Origin: Chrysopilus asiliformis
Lineage: Eukaryota > Arthropoda > Insecta > Diptera > Rhagionidae
Assembly: GCA_964034945.1 (NCBI GenBank)
Contig: OZ035963.1
Location: 33,821,644-33,885,643, forward strand
Length of the DNA: 64,000 nucleotides
Direction: 5' to 3'
Shown piece after piece: positions 10,601-22,200 of this stretch. The notes beneath the pieces were generated by a model, which saw only the letters and a program-made list of their open reading frames with translations, was not told the DNA's origin and made no database searches. Both the position numbers and the translations under genes were made by a program. The number at the start of each line of letters is the position of its first letter. Position 1 is the first letter of the stretch.

Positions 10601-11402
10601 AATATATCTAGGTTATGTTAAGGATGGCATGTAAAAACAACGACAACGTAAGTGAAAATGTAGTTTATCTCAAGATTTTATGTAGATTTTGATGAATTTT
10701 CTCGTAATAAAGCAAAACTCGTACGCAGCATCGCACATGACCTATGAATGTCAAAAATTCCTCCAAACAAAACGAAACGTCAGCTGAGAAATCAATTTAC
10801 TCGTTGGCTGCGACGAGTCTCGGTAATGAAAGGCTAACATGGAAAAATGACCATTCAACAATGATACTATTTCCAAATCGAATCACGCGTTTTATTCTCC
10901 CGATTGGATGCGATTATTTTGTTACATAATAACTGATTAGAAGCTTATCAGTTCGGTGGCAATGAAATCAATTAATTTGAGCCCAAACTCTTAATCTCTT
11001 TGGACAGCGTAATGTACTGATATATATCTACAACAGATTTTTTGAAAGTGGCCGGCGCTTGGTATCTACACCGAATGATGAATTTTTCTTTAACTTTGAA
11101 CTGTTATTGAACTTTAACAGGTGGAAATGTGGGTAATAAACACAAGCAAGTAAATCACTTACTTCTTCAAAGCGGTGTTGATTTGTCCCATGCGATATCT
11201 CTGATGTTTAATGTCATTGAAGCATTTCTGTTGCATTCCATGTAATCCTTCCAGGAACTCGATGTATTTCTGGTTGTTGTTCTGTGCAATTATTGTAAAA
11301 TAAGTTAACCATTTCCGCTACGGACTTTTCTTTTATAAATACCTCAAGCTCCTTGTATTCATTCCCCAATTCATCCCACTCTTGAGCAAGTGCCTCAGCC
11401 AT
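1696..11402 (-). CDS. TMEM120: TMEM120-family transmembrane protein, eight exons, 377 aa
   Basis: Exons: 11343-11402, 11163-11281, 2888-3017, 2688-2827, 2385-2602, 2100-2323, 1860-2012, 1696-1785. All joins have GT/AG and consistent phase (0, 2, 0, 2, 1, 0, 0). The N-terminal about 100 residues are predicted cytosolic coiled coil (starts [20 protein letters not shown]; contains [18 protein letters not shown]). Family landmarks follow: [14 protein letters not shown] (about 100-111), [24 protein letters not shown], the H-H pair in [38 protein letters not shown] and [17 protein letters not shown]. These match the six-helix TMEM120A/B fold of the ER/nuclear envelope, linked in vertebrates to fat-cell differentiation and acyl-CoA binding. 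Length is slightly above the vertebrate ~340 aa because of an acidic 29-residue tail encoded by the last exon. The far exons 1-2 are linked by homology and by phase across the 8.1-kb intron (AA|A at residue 60); cDNA would settle it. Drosophila CG32795 is, from memory, the ortholog. Confidence 0.92.
3235..3650. repeat. Dispersed repeat, inverted copy at 36207-36590
   Basis: About 400 bp here match the reverse complement of 36207-36590. Shared landmarks: 'aacgatttcgcttcgag' with 'aattaaatttctt', 'aataatttgatggcc', 'gacatgcaatcgaag', and 'ccattagatttttcttgtt' running into a 'cgctttctgtttacg' end. No ORF and no clear TIR is seen. At the other locus the segment sits inside a larger element (35890-37025). 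Confidence 0.6.
3953..4330. mobile_element. MITE, PIF/Harbinger-like (TAA target duplication)
   Basis: 378 bp with imperfect terminal inverted repeats over 50 bp long; left end AGGTAGAACCTGAATCGTAC, right end the near-complement. It is flanked by TAA at 3950-3952 and 4331-4333, the TWA duplication typical of PIF/Harbinger. A 112-codon plus-strand ORF (4033-4371) overruns the right end and matches nothing I recognise, so it is probably chance. Confidence 0.75.
4416..4556. mobile_element. Short palindromic MITE (AGCCCAATT family), copy 1
   Basis: 141 bp. The ends AGCCCAATTAGACTAAC and GTTAGTCTAAATTGGGCT are inverted repeats, and inside is a second inverted pair around 'caatgagatcaaag'. A 146-bp sister copy lies at 13204-13349. 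No coding capacity. Confidence 0.7.
4765..4915. repeat. Foldback element (151 bp) with inner hairpin
   Basis: The ends 'tcctaattattt' and 'aaataattagga' are inverted repeats that continue into 'caatttactttt'. A second perfect hairpin lies inside at about 4791-4842 ('ttcaacagatgttg' around a short loop). Probably a MITE; no target duplication was identified. Confidence 0.6.
6233..6493 (+). pseudogene. hAT transposase C-terminal (hATC dimerisation) fragment
   Basis: Encodes an 86-residue fragment with the hATC signature: [20 protein letters not shown], then [19 protein letters not shown]. This is the dimerisation end of hAT transposases; the RNase H-like catalytic core and BED finger are absent. 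It lies just inside the left TIR, so almost all of the gene was deleted. Not functional. Confidence 0.88.
7355..7840 (-). pseudogene. pogo/CENP-B-type transposase N-terminal fragment
   Basis: About 160 residues. The first 45 ([20 protein letters not shown], then PKITL) fit a psq-type helix-turn-helix; the next about 90 ([40 protein letters not shown]) fit the CENP-B/Tc5 DNA-binding domain. The DDE catalytic domain is missing and the frame runs into non-homologous sequence. The true start lies upstream and was cut off near the mini-me C insertion. Non-functional remnant. Confidence 0.85.
7878..8536 (+). mobile_element. mini-me-like element C with a long (GTCY)n tract
   Basis: Full-length mini-me from TTTATACCCGTATGGTG to 'gcttttgttatgttt'. 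It carries the longest microsatellite of the set, about 150 bp at 8002-8148, alternating GTCC, GTCT and ATCC units. The long Asp/Gly/Arg/Thr/Gln or Pro/Ser/Val/Arg ORFs here are the microsatellite translated and are not genes. It is the innermost member of the nest. Confidence 0.85.
9399..10302 (+). mobile_element. PIF/Harbinger element with 42-bp perfect TIRs, TAA duplication
   Basis: Terminal inverted repeats 9399-9440 and 10261-10302 (begin AAGGGCCCATAGACGGCC) appear perfect over 42 bp. Flanks are TAA at 9396-9398 and 10303-10305, matching the TWA preference of PIF/Harbinger. Multiple 'ccaacctggt' and 'gccaacatg' subterminal motifs occur. Length 904 bp with a truncated transposase inside. 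The identical TIRs imply a relatively recent insertion into the hAT element. Confidence 0.9.
9614..10045 (+). pseudogene. Harbinger transposase (HARBI1/ALP1-like) N-terminal fragment with a premature stop
   Basis: ATG at 9614 gives a short leader, then TAG at codon 13 (9650-9652), then an open frame of 130 residues: [60 protein letters not shown]. This order (W-x-K/R-W, F-x-R-M, P-x-E-R-L-x-x-T-L-R-F-L) is the N-terminal half of PIF/Harbinger nucleases. Homology ends before the DDE residues. The element needed transposase from elsewhere. Confidence 0.87.
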
Positions 11403-12056
11403 GATACTGATGTGCTCACAATTTACGACACACTGAAGTGTCAGGATATAATTAATAAATTATTTGTGGTCTTTCTCGTTCCGGATTTGTTATTTTTCGA
11501 TAAAGCCACAATTTTTTTCAACTTAAATCCAAATCCGCACACCCAAAATCAAATCGCAAGCATATTTCCTATGAACGAAGCAAATGTCACTGAAGTCAGT
11601 GTGGCCGTCTTTCGAAAACTTAGATTCCCAGCAACAGTGGCTAGAGTACGTCGTTGCATTGACTCCAGACAACATTTGAAATGATTGAAAAATGGATGCC
11701 AGTAAAAAACGAATTCATACGCATACGAAACATGGTTATTCTTTGGTTAGAAAAAGCGAGAAAAAATATTGAAATTTTTATTTCTCACAGCAACAAAAAT
11801 TGTCTAACATTTTGCTCGGAGATACCGTACTTTGGTGAGTATATTTACAAAGTTTTGATAAAATATTCCTTTTTGCGTGTTAATTTTAAGTTGTATTTTA
11901 TTTATTATAATCAACATAACACAGCCTCTGTAGAGCTGACACAGTCACTGACATAGTCTCGTGTAAATGCTTACTGGTACTGACAAGTCTGTACTGACGG
12001 GACTTTTTTGTAGTAATTACAGACATGCCAGTAATATGACATTTCAGACTTCTAAG

Positions 12057-12278
12057 ATGGCGGAAAATGAAGAATTTGAGGTAAATCTATTAAATTATTA
12101 TTAATTCACTATTTTTAATTCTTTTTTATACCCATATGGTGAAACCAAAGGGTATATTAACTTTGCCTTACCGTTTGTAACGCCAAGATCCCGTCATCAC
12201 ACACAAAAATGAATTACACCAGTGTGTTTAGAATGATAAAAAAAATTGAATTTTGCATGTCCGTCCGTCTGTCCGTCT

Positions 12279-12312
<34 letters not shown>

Positions 12313-12827
12313 GGCGCGGATTGCAGGCGCACGGATTGAGCTAGAGACTTGAAATTTTGCGCAGATTCGTTTTTCGTAAAATGCGAGGCTACGTTCGTTA
12401 ATCGGCAAAAATGGACCATTAGGGGGGTACCCCCCATACGAACGAAAAGGTTTTTTGCGAATATCTCAAAAACGGTGCATCTTATCAAAGAAGTGCATGA
12501 ACAAAAGTTATTTAGGATATGATTCTACATAAAACTCCCATACATCAAAATCCGATTGGAATAAATTTAAAAAAATCTTATTGGAAAGTTTGACTTCAAA
12601 GTGGAATTTTGGTATAACTGTTCGAATTTTGATACGAATATCACCATACGGGTCTCCAATGATTGCCAGATTGGCAATTATAGCTTTTGTTATGTTTTTA
12701 CTTTTAGAACTCTCAGACTGGTGAAAGAAGACTAACTGGGAACGAGATAATTAAAATATTGAAGCATACGAGCAAAATTCATGCCTCTGAAATACGAGGG
12801 ACTGCAGCTATGTTACAAACGAAGTAA
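12057..12827 (+). CDS. Weak candidate: two-exon 47-aa ORF of unknown function
   Basis: ATG at 12057 reads MAENEEFE to a GTAAAT donor at 12081. After mini-me D an AG acceptor (12706-12707) leads into 39 codons (NSQTGERRLTGNEIIKILKH...) ending in TAA at 12825. The phases agree and the mini-me lies wholly inside the supposed intron. No homology is recognised; it could be a remnant of a transposon accessory gene or chance. It would be divergent from TMEM120, about 650 bp away. Confidence 0.2.
12125..12697 (+). mobile_element. mini-me-like element D
   Basis: Uninterrupted copy of about 573 bp, from TTTATACCCATATGGTG to 'cttttgttatgttt', with (GTCY)n at about 12259-12312 and the 'accattaggggggtacc' segment. 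It is a good reference copy for defining the family in this genome. Confidence 0.85.
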
Positions 12828-13203
12828 TTTTGAAAATGAACTGGCTGCCAGTTCACTAAATGTCTTCTAATTCGTTGTCACTAATTTGACATTTGGAGTC
12901 TGCGCTACTGACAAACTTTATAGTCGCGTGTAAAGGCCCGGAAAGAAATGATCACGATAAGAAACGTCATTTAGAGCAACCAATAGGGCACTTGAAAAGT
13001 TATTGACGACCCGTCGTGAACGAATATTCATTATATAAATGCTGGTTTCGTAAACAATGCACTAAAAAATGTACTGTGTTAATACTTCATATGTATATGT
13101 ATGTACTAAGCAACGACTAAATTATTTTTTTTCACTGAGTGCTTTTACCAAAACCACACAATTATTCGTAGGGTTTCAATTTTATGTTGAAAACTAACCC
13201 CAA

Positions 13204-13349
13204 AGCCCAAATCAGACTAACGATTTCAATTACGATTGAGCTTCTTTGACCAATGAGATCAAAGCTGTCAAGTCTCTATTGTTAAAAGTTTTGATCTCAT
13301 TGGTAGAGAAGCCTCAATCGTAATTACAATCGCTAGTCTGGATTGGGCT
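13204..13349. mobile_element. Short palindromic MITE (AGCCCAATT family), copy 2
   Basis: 146 bp with inverted ends AGCCCAAATCAGACTAAC and CTAGTCTGGATTGGGCT, clearly related to 4416-4556 including the inner 'ccaatgagatcaaagct' segment. No ORF. Confidence 0.7.
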
Positions 13350-13859
13350 TTAGTCTGAGTTATGCTTAATAATCATTTTATCGGAAATCCATTGGAATCT
13401 TCAAAAAAATTCGTTCTAAAGGAATTTTTTCTCTTTGGATTTATTAGCAGGTAAAGTGTGAGTTACATTGCAAGGATAAAGCGATGCGATAATAGCTAAC
13501 ACGATCTGAATATAATTTTTTAAGCTTTCTGTGCTCATCTGAGCTCGGTTCCCATTTTCACACGTTCGATCATACAATTTCTAAATTATAGGCTCTCTAA
13601 ACGAAAACTAACCACACAATTACAGTCTCTCTACTTCGCAGACACTTTAGAAACGGCGCGATTTTTAAAAGCATTTTTTTAACTTTTGAAGTCAGCCAAA
13701 TTTTTTTAAAGTGCTGGAATAATCAACAGTCGTTTAAAAGTTTTTTTTTGGATCACGAACTAAGCTCTGTAATTGGGATCAAAGACCAAGTGTTGGAATT
13801 TAAAAATACGATTCGTCTATATAGATATAATATAAATTTAATAATATTGAAAAAATAAT

Positions 13860-16800
13860 TTAATTCAGATTTCGTGTTCTGATAACAAGTGAAATATAAG
13901 CAAACGTTCTGAAAACTATGATCAGTAGTATCAATCCTATAAAATCAAAGCCTAAATCAGTTTCTTTAAAATTCAACGTTTCTAATATAACATGACCGGA
14001 ATTTGGGCACGTGGAGTTCGAACGCGTGCATAAAATTTCACCAGGCTGTACATCTGCCCATTGATTAATTAAAAGTCCTTCATTGCCGTATCGAAACCAT
14101 GACAAATATGAAAGCCACTTAAAATAGGTTGGCACAGATCCGGAATTCAAGAAGAAACCTCCAAATAGTAGAAACGGAATAATAACTGGCGGTCCCACTG
14201 ATAAGGCCATAGATGTTGAGGAGCTTGCACAAGATATCAAGTAGCCAAAAGATGTTGAAACATTTGCAGTGAGTGCCACTATTGCCAGGGCAATCAAATA
14301 GTGGTATAATCCTGCTCGTAGCCCAATCATGGGATACACCAGGGAAGTAAACACAAACGGAACTACGAGAAATAATGGGAGCTCTGCTAGTGTTTTTCCA
14401 AGAAAATATGCGTTTGTTTTATAAAGGCGACTTCTGGTTTCTCTCATAAATACAGGAAGTTCCGAGCAAAACACCTAGAAATAAAAAATAAATATGATGA
14501 TGACAAAACAGTTTAATGGCAAAAAAAGAAATAATTTTAAGTAATAACCAGCGTTGTGCATTTACGTGTAAATAACAAATCTTTACATTTTTCCATAATA
14601 AATTAGTAAACAATAATTGTTTTCGTAAACAAAAATAAACATTGGTAAAGATGAAAACTATAGTAAATAAACAGATTTTTTACGTCAAAAGCAATCTCTG
14701 AGCTTTGTTATGTAAGTAAAATTAGCTGATGTGAACAGCACATGATTTTCTTCTATAAAATCTACGTTTCTGCTCAATTTACCCGACGAATAAAATATCA
14801 GTTTACATAAAAATATGAATTTTCATATTATAGAATCTGAAATATCTCGATAACGGTAAAAGATATCAATTTTAACACTTTTAATTGAGGCGTTAAAAGC
14901 TAGAGTGGACCAAGCCACATAATCGAGTTTTTGAAGCTTTTCCACTTTTGTACTATTATTGACTGTAAATTTTTGGAAAAAAAAATTCTGTGGACTTTAT
15001 TACTCAATGTTGAAATGTTTTTTTGTGCATCCAAACATTTTTATATAAAAACTCACTCGCAATAGTGATTCAAACACAAAAAAAATCACGATTTCGACAT
15101 GTGCGTTGGTCCACTCTAGGTTTTAACGCCTCAATTCTGCCATCAACTGTTTTTTTTCCAAAAACCGTTAGTTTGCAAGCAATTCGCAAAAATCTGTTTT
15201 TTTTTTAAATTTTTAATGATAATATCTCGACAACGGTTAAAGATTAGGTAAAAGACAAAATTGTTGGTAACATTGTTGGTTTGGCCGAAGCAAAAAGTTT
15301 CGCGCACAAAAATTTCGTGTTTTTTTTTAACTCAAGTTTTGCAAAATTTTATATGTAGTGATCGGCAGATCATAGGAAATGATTTATTTGCCAATAAAAT
15401 TGCGTCGTCAATTCAAAATATTTCTAGTCACAATAGACAGATTTTTTTCAAATATTTTCGTCCAAGAAATTAAATATGCCTTGGAAAATTTCTGGCAGGA
15501 AGAAAGTAGATATGTTTTCGAACGAAGGTTAAGGAAAAAGCCGAAGTTCGGCTTCAGCCAAAAACTAATCTTTGGTCGGATTCTGGCCAGCATCCTCTGA
15601 AAGGATCAGGAAACTTCCACAACTTTCTAATGCTGCCAGAAGCCCGTGAAAATACTGCCACTTTCCCAACAAGCAGACATTATGAATTTTGAATCTAAAC
15701 CGATCGAATTGGCTAGAGTACCTCCAGTGCGCAAGTGCTCTTACAGTGATAGTGTAGCAATAGGTCTGTTCGATATGAGTCCTGGAATTACTCGGAGTAA
15801 ATTTTTTTACTCTTTTCTGTTCGATATGAGTCCTGGACTTACTCCGAACTTACTCCGAACTTACTCTTACTTTTAGCTGGAGTAAACTTTTGATAGCTGA
15901 TATTTGTCAGACATAACCTCTCTTTTACAGTGTTTGGAAGTTAAGAAAAATTTATAAAATGTGTAATTATGAAAATTTATATGTTGAAAATCATGACGGA
16001 GAATTTCGAGTATACCAAGTTGAGTATAAGTTTACAAAACAGGTTTCATGAAATACATTTAATATATTAAAGGACAGTTCAAACGTGACTTACTCTGAAC
16101 TTACTCCAAGTTGTTCGATAAAAACAAATTCAGAGTAAGAAAATCCGCCATTTTGTGGAGTAAAGTGAAAATACTCGGAGTAAGTCCAGGACTTATATCG
16201 AACAGACCTAATAAGTGCTAATAGAAATAGCGATTTTGTATTGTAAAGTGTTTTAAATTGTGAATTATTGAATTATGATTGAGTACTTAGCGTCTAAGTG
16301 GTGATTGTTTTAAAAACTGAAATAAAGACATTTACATGTTAATTTCCTCGTGGTATATCCTGCAAATATTCAAACAAGCCCATCCTAGCTCGTCACAATA
16401 CTTTCTTTTTGTGATTTTGGTACCCATAAGCAATTAATTTTTTACAGGTAAACTGTTACGTAAAATTGTTTTGTAAATAATCTGCACAACACTAGTCATG
16501 ACGCGTAGATAATCGTAAATTGCTAATTAGTTTTACATACGTTGATAACAGCGAAAACATTCTGGAACGTCATATTCGTGAGAAATAGAAATAAAGCGCC
16601 ATTGATGTTCATAACGCCATCCTGCGTTAGCTCTTGTCCCAGAAAAATTAAACCTACAAGCAGTGCGACCATCTAAAAACATAATATGAAGTTATAATTA
16701 TTTCTTAACATAAGATAATTCCGTACAATTGTTTGGATTAGTCGAACTTTAACAAGGAGTGGTTCTTTGAGGACAGTGAGCCAGGCCCGCCATAACACAG

Positions 16801-19800
16801 CTCGAAATTGAGTACACCACGTAGCTTTGTAACCATTTTGTCCATCGTCGTCAAGAGGAGATAGACCCCCAGATTGAATTGTTTTTCGAAAAGCATGCTC
16901 CATTTCGGTCGATATACTGCAAACATAAACATATAATTTGTTACAGATTTTACCAAGCGTCAATCTAGTGACATATCGAGGCCCTCCATTACCGTGATTT
17001 TTCCCAACTGCAAAAAAATAGAGACATTTATGTGAAGATACCTTGGCCAGAAAGGGAGAAAAAATCAACAGCAAAAATTTATCGGCAATTTTGCCTTATC
17101 ATTTTATGACAATTTTTAATTACAGCTGTTTCTCCTTAAAAACAGTTGACGGTGTTCGACGTTTTTTTAAAGTGATTTCGACTAGAAACACACACTCTCA
17201 CTGTAAGCGAATAGTAAGTACGAACACATTCAAAGTGCTATTATAGCGTAGCTATCATTTTGCATATCGTCGGTTGAAAATTATACTGTTCTAAAGCTAT
17301 ATTACTATGCCAATTCGAATCTTATATCCATAGCTTAAGGTTTGGTATGATTGCTATAAAATTGTTAAACTGGAAGGAATTAGCATTTATACTTGTATTC
17401 ACTCACTCCTATTTAGATCTACAAAAGTCTATCTTGCTTCAGCATTTTTTTTGCACTCGCAGAAGTCGTGGTAATGAAGAGCCCTCGATTTTGAAAAATA
17501 TATGAATCTTACCCCCAAATTCTAGATAACATACTCTAAAAGATCTGGTAACTTTGCAATTAATTTCTAACCAATAGAAATCGGTATTCTCGATGAAAGG
17601 TTTTGGTGAATTTCGATTTTAACAATTTAAGAGATTCACCACGGTGTCTTCATCTTACAGAACTTACCCACAAACGTTAAATTTGGTTTTCGTAAATTAA
17701 TTTTTACTGAAATTTTCCGAAGTTTGTCTGAAATTATGAAAAGTGTCCACAACTATAGAAATTATCCAAAAAATTGTGTCAAAAACACATTAAGGATATT
17801 GAAAAACATGTGAATAGTTTTGTATCTCTGAAGAATGGATTTTTACGCCATTCAAATTACGTGAAATGAAAATTATGTAAAAAATGTTGTATAAAAAATA
17901 GAATCGACGCGTTTCGCATCATATGGTCATCTCAAAACCATAGTCACGAAACTGCAAAATCGTACTTTAGAGATAAATGAGTTTAAAGATTCATTAATTC
18001 AAAAACTGAAAATGAAATCTGTCATTCCAGCAAAACTATTATCATACTAATATATAAAAATGAGTTGGTGTCTGTCTGTCTGTTCCTCTTTCACGCAAAA
18101 ACGCCTGAACTGATTGACTTGAAATTTGGCATGAGTGTCTGTGGTAGTTCTGGTTCCAACATAGGCATACGGAAAAGTAGCGCAAGGGGTGGGGGGAGTA
18201 AGGGGAGGGGGTAAAGTGATTTCGAAACTTAGTTTTTGCGCTATGTTACTCTTTCGCGGGGAAACTACTGATCCGATTGGCCTGAAATTTGACATAGATG
18301 TTTGTTGGGGGTCCAGCCCCAACACAGATCCATTAAAAAGTAGCCCGAGAGGTGGGGGAGTAGGGGGAGGGAGTAAAGTGATCTCGAAACTTAGCTCTTC
18401 CTCTATGTTACCCTTTCGAGCCGATTGGCCTGAAGTGTAACTCCAACATAGACCATCAAAAAAAAAAATTGAAAAAACTTAACCTGGCAACGACGGGTAT
18501 GCAAACTAGTACATACTAGAGTAAGTTCGGGTATTGTGGTACACCTTCTTTTGTTTTCATAATAAATCACTCGTTTTAAAAGCAATCATGTTAGAATTTC
18601 GCATACGACACCTCCAGAGGCTTGCTTATAAAATTCCACAGCAATGTTACCAATCATAAACATAAAAGCAAAATTATGATCAAAAAAGTACACTAACTGA
18701 AAAAAAAGTGCTTCAAAAAATTGGCGGGTAATGTGGTATACTGTTTCTTCCATACAAATATTTAAGGCGGGTAATGTGGAATACTGTTTCATCCATTCAA
18801 ATATTAAATATTTGTATGGAAAAAATAGTATGCCACATTAGCCATTCTCACCATGACAAACCAAAAAAATGATTTCTTAGTCTAATTCGCTTGAATCCAA
18901 AAATTTTCTTTTCAAAAATTAAATGTGTTGTCTAAATAATCGTTCACTGATTCACAGTTAAAAAAACAACTTAAAATTGGCTTTCGAGATTCATTTGAAT
19001 GTGGAGACAATAAAATGTTGATTGTGCTCAAAAACGTTTTTCAGAAAATTCCGATATAACCTGATAAACCATGGACTTGTCAACATCAACAATAGTTGCG
19101 GAATTTCACAAAAAACAGTATTGTATGTTTGATCTTGCGATGCGGCATCTCATATCCGAGAAATGATGGGGTACCACATTACCCGCCTATACCACAATAC
19201 CCGAACTTACTCTAATATGAAAAGTTCATACAAGGAAGATATGATTTCTATACACCTGTTCAGTATAGTAGCTAAAATGTCAGTTTCGTGACTAAGGTTC
19301 TGACATTTTAACCATGAAAAAATGTGATTAAGGTTAAATACTGTGGTTTATTCATATGAGAACAAAATTTTTGGAGAAAATTAATGGAGTTGCAGACAAT
19401 CAAGAACTTCAGCAAACTGATTGTGTCATCAAAATGAAGGAATAACAAAAAAAGGCCAATTCGTAACAGTTTTTTCCATGAATCAAGTATTTGATTCATG
19501 AGTTTTTTCGATTCTAAACTTGTTTCTTTCAATTTTCATAATTCTATTTTAATTGAACGACTATGGTGATTGAAAGTCATTCCACTCAAGTAAAAACTCG
19601 TTTTTTTGGATTAAAGTTGAAAAAGCAAACAATTTTCATGAATTTTATAAAAAAAGGGTAAGAATTTCCTCGCCTTTCTTGCAAATCCAACTTGTCCCGT
19701 GATTTTCTCCAAAACACTGTATTTGATCAAAAAACGTACAAAGCAAAAATGTTCAAAATCCCATTTTACATAACTTCCGTAAACATGAAAATTTTGTTGG

Positions 19801-22165
19801 AGCCCTCCCCAAAGCAAATTTCGCAAGTTTCAAACACAACACATAAGTTAAAATCTCGTTAAAGCTCATCGGGTGGGCCTTCTAAGTAACAGGTTTTTGA
19901 GGATAGAATCGTCTATTAACTTTTTCCCAGGATAGACAAACCTTTTAAAAAAATTCACCACTTTTGACTTGTTACCCAGAATACCAAATTCGAATTAATT
20001 TCTCTTAACGCCAGCTAACAAGTTTATAGATGTCAATCTGTTATCTAGAATTGGGGGGTTAATTAGCATTTTACAAATGATTTGATAAGTAGGCTAAAGG
20101 TACGTCTCCACTTATACACTTTTTAGTGGAAATGTAACGATTCACTAAGTGGAGACACGTGTATCAATGTAAACTCTACATTTAGAGCTACATTTACGAG
20201 TTTACATTGATACACTTATTCACTTAGTGAATTGTTACAATTCCATTCCACTGAAAAAGTGCATAAGTAGAGACGTATCATAAGGAAAACTTTACTGTAC
20301 AAATTGAAAAAGACTGTAGAAATTATGAATATCAAATACTTTCGTTTTTTGAATTATCAGTTATGACAATTGCTACAACAATATTACCTTCCAACTGCAA
20401 AACTATCGCAAATTTTGCGTATTCTCTCTCGAGCCTCATCTTCCTTTCCAGGTACTACGGCTAAAACTTGGACATAAAAATCTGCTGGATTATAATTGGG
20501 AGGACAATGTGCGCCCAATCTGTACAGTTGATTTTTAAATTGATTTTTTAATATATAAAATAATAATATAAGATTTTCGTTATAAATTAAACTTACTGGG
20601 CAAAGAAAGTTATCGCTTGGTTTGGTGTTCCCAGGAAAGCAACCCGGCCTTCCGCCATTAAAATAATTTTATCGAAGAAGGCAAACAGTTCTGACGATGG
20701 TTGATGTATTGTAAGAATAACTGTCTTTCCTTTGTCGGACAAACCTCGTAGTACTTGTAGAACGCTGTGCGCCATAAAGGAATCTAAACCGGATGTAGGC
20801 TCATCGCAAAGTAGAAGTGGTGGATCAGTTAACGCTTCGGATGCAAAAGCTAAACGCTTTCGTTCCCCTCCAGAGAGACCCTTCATTCTCCCAGGTACTC
20901 CAATTATTGTGTTTTTGCATTTCGTCAATGAAAGCTCTTGTATCACCTGGTCCACTCTCTCAACTTTTCGTCGATATGAGATATTTTTTGGCATGCGGAG
21001 CATCGCTTGAAAAATCAAATGCTCTCTAGCTGTTAAAGATCCAATGAAGAGGTCATCCTGTTGTACATAAGCGCAGCGCGCGTGCATTTCCGACGCATTA
21101 ATGGGACAGCCGTTTAGAAGTCTTACTGCCGACGGCGAAATTTGAATTCCGGAAGGTGTGCGAAAAGCTAACGCATTCAATAATGTGGTTTTTCCTGCAC
21201 CTGAACTGCCTAGCACGCCCAATAGTTCCCCAGGATACGCTATACCAGATACTATGGAATAGTATATGTTTTAATAAAAATATTTTGGAAAGTGCACTTT
21301 AAGTTAAGGAACTTTAATACAGCCTAATTTTCGTTGCGAACAGAAAATGATGAATACATATTTGTTTGATTTTGAGGATATGAGACCCTCTTCATGTCAA
21401 AACTTTCGAAAAACGAACCTCAAATCAACCGCTAGTTGAAATGTCTATATAAAAGCAGGCGCGCACCGCATTGGCAAGCATGTAGATTGGTGCCGAAGTG
21501 GCAATTTGAGTTTTTTTAAACCGGTCAAAACTAGTCTTTCAGCAAGCATTGAGGAAGATTTAAGTATAGGTTACATGTATCCCTCGAGTTACGCGGTACT
21601 TGAGTTACGCGAATTTCGAGTTACGCGGAAAAAATTGCGACAGTGCTCGAGTTACGCAGTACTTGAGTTACGCGGTTTTGGAGCAATTTTTATTTAAAAA
21701 GAAAATATTGTAATTATAGATAAATGTTTTTATATAAAAAACATAACAAAAGCTATAATTGCCAATCTGGCAATTATTGAAAACCCGTATGGTGATTTAA
21801 TTGAACGGCGTATCAAAATTTCATTTGAATTCAAATTTTCCAATAAGATTTTTTTAAAACTTGTTCCAATCGGATTTTGATGTATGGGAGTTTTATGTAG
21901 AATAATATTCTAAATAACTTTTGTTCTTGCACTTTTTTGATTACATGTACCGTTTTTTAGATATTTGCAAAAAACGTTTTCGTTCGTATGGGGGGTACCC
22001 CCCCTAATGGTCCATTTTTGCCCATTAACGAACTTAGCCTCGCATTTTACGAAAAACGAATCTGCGCAAAATTTCAAGTCTCTAGCTCAATACGTGCGCC
22101 CGCAATCCGCGCCACAGACAGACGGACGGACGGACGGACGGACGGACGGACGGACGGACAGACGG

Positions 22166-22200
<35 letters not shown>

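Larger units (their letters stand above)
3018..11162 (-). other. TMEM120 intron 2 (8.1 kb), transposon-filled
   Basis: Donor GTAAGT at 11162, acceptor AG at 3019-3018. The intron holds a 420-bp repeat, three small MITE-like elements, and a nested stack of mini-me, hAT, pogo and Harbinger elements from 5485 to 10428, listed separately. The stretches 4916-5484 and 10429-11162 show no recognised gene or repeat. Without the insertions the intron would be a few kilobases at most. Confidence 0.85.
11403..13859. other. TMEM120-white intergenic region (2.5 kb)
   Basis: The region must hold the TMEM120 promoter and the white 3' UTR, both minus strand. No canonical TATA box or AATAAA was assigned. It contains mini-me D (12125-12697), a short MITE (13204-13349) and a weak plus-strand spliced ORF (12057-12827). 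The plus ORFs at 11382-11956 show no recognisable domain and were not called. Confidence 0.5.

Noticed and set aside
11382..11956. Two plus-strand ORFs overlapping the TMEM120 first exon and upstream region
   Set aside because: They are antisense to a confident exon or in promoter DNA and show no domain.
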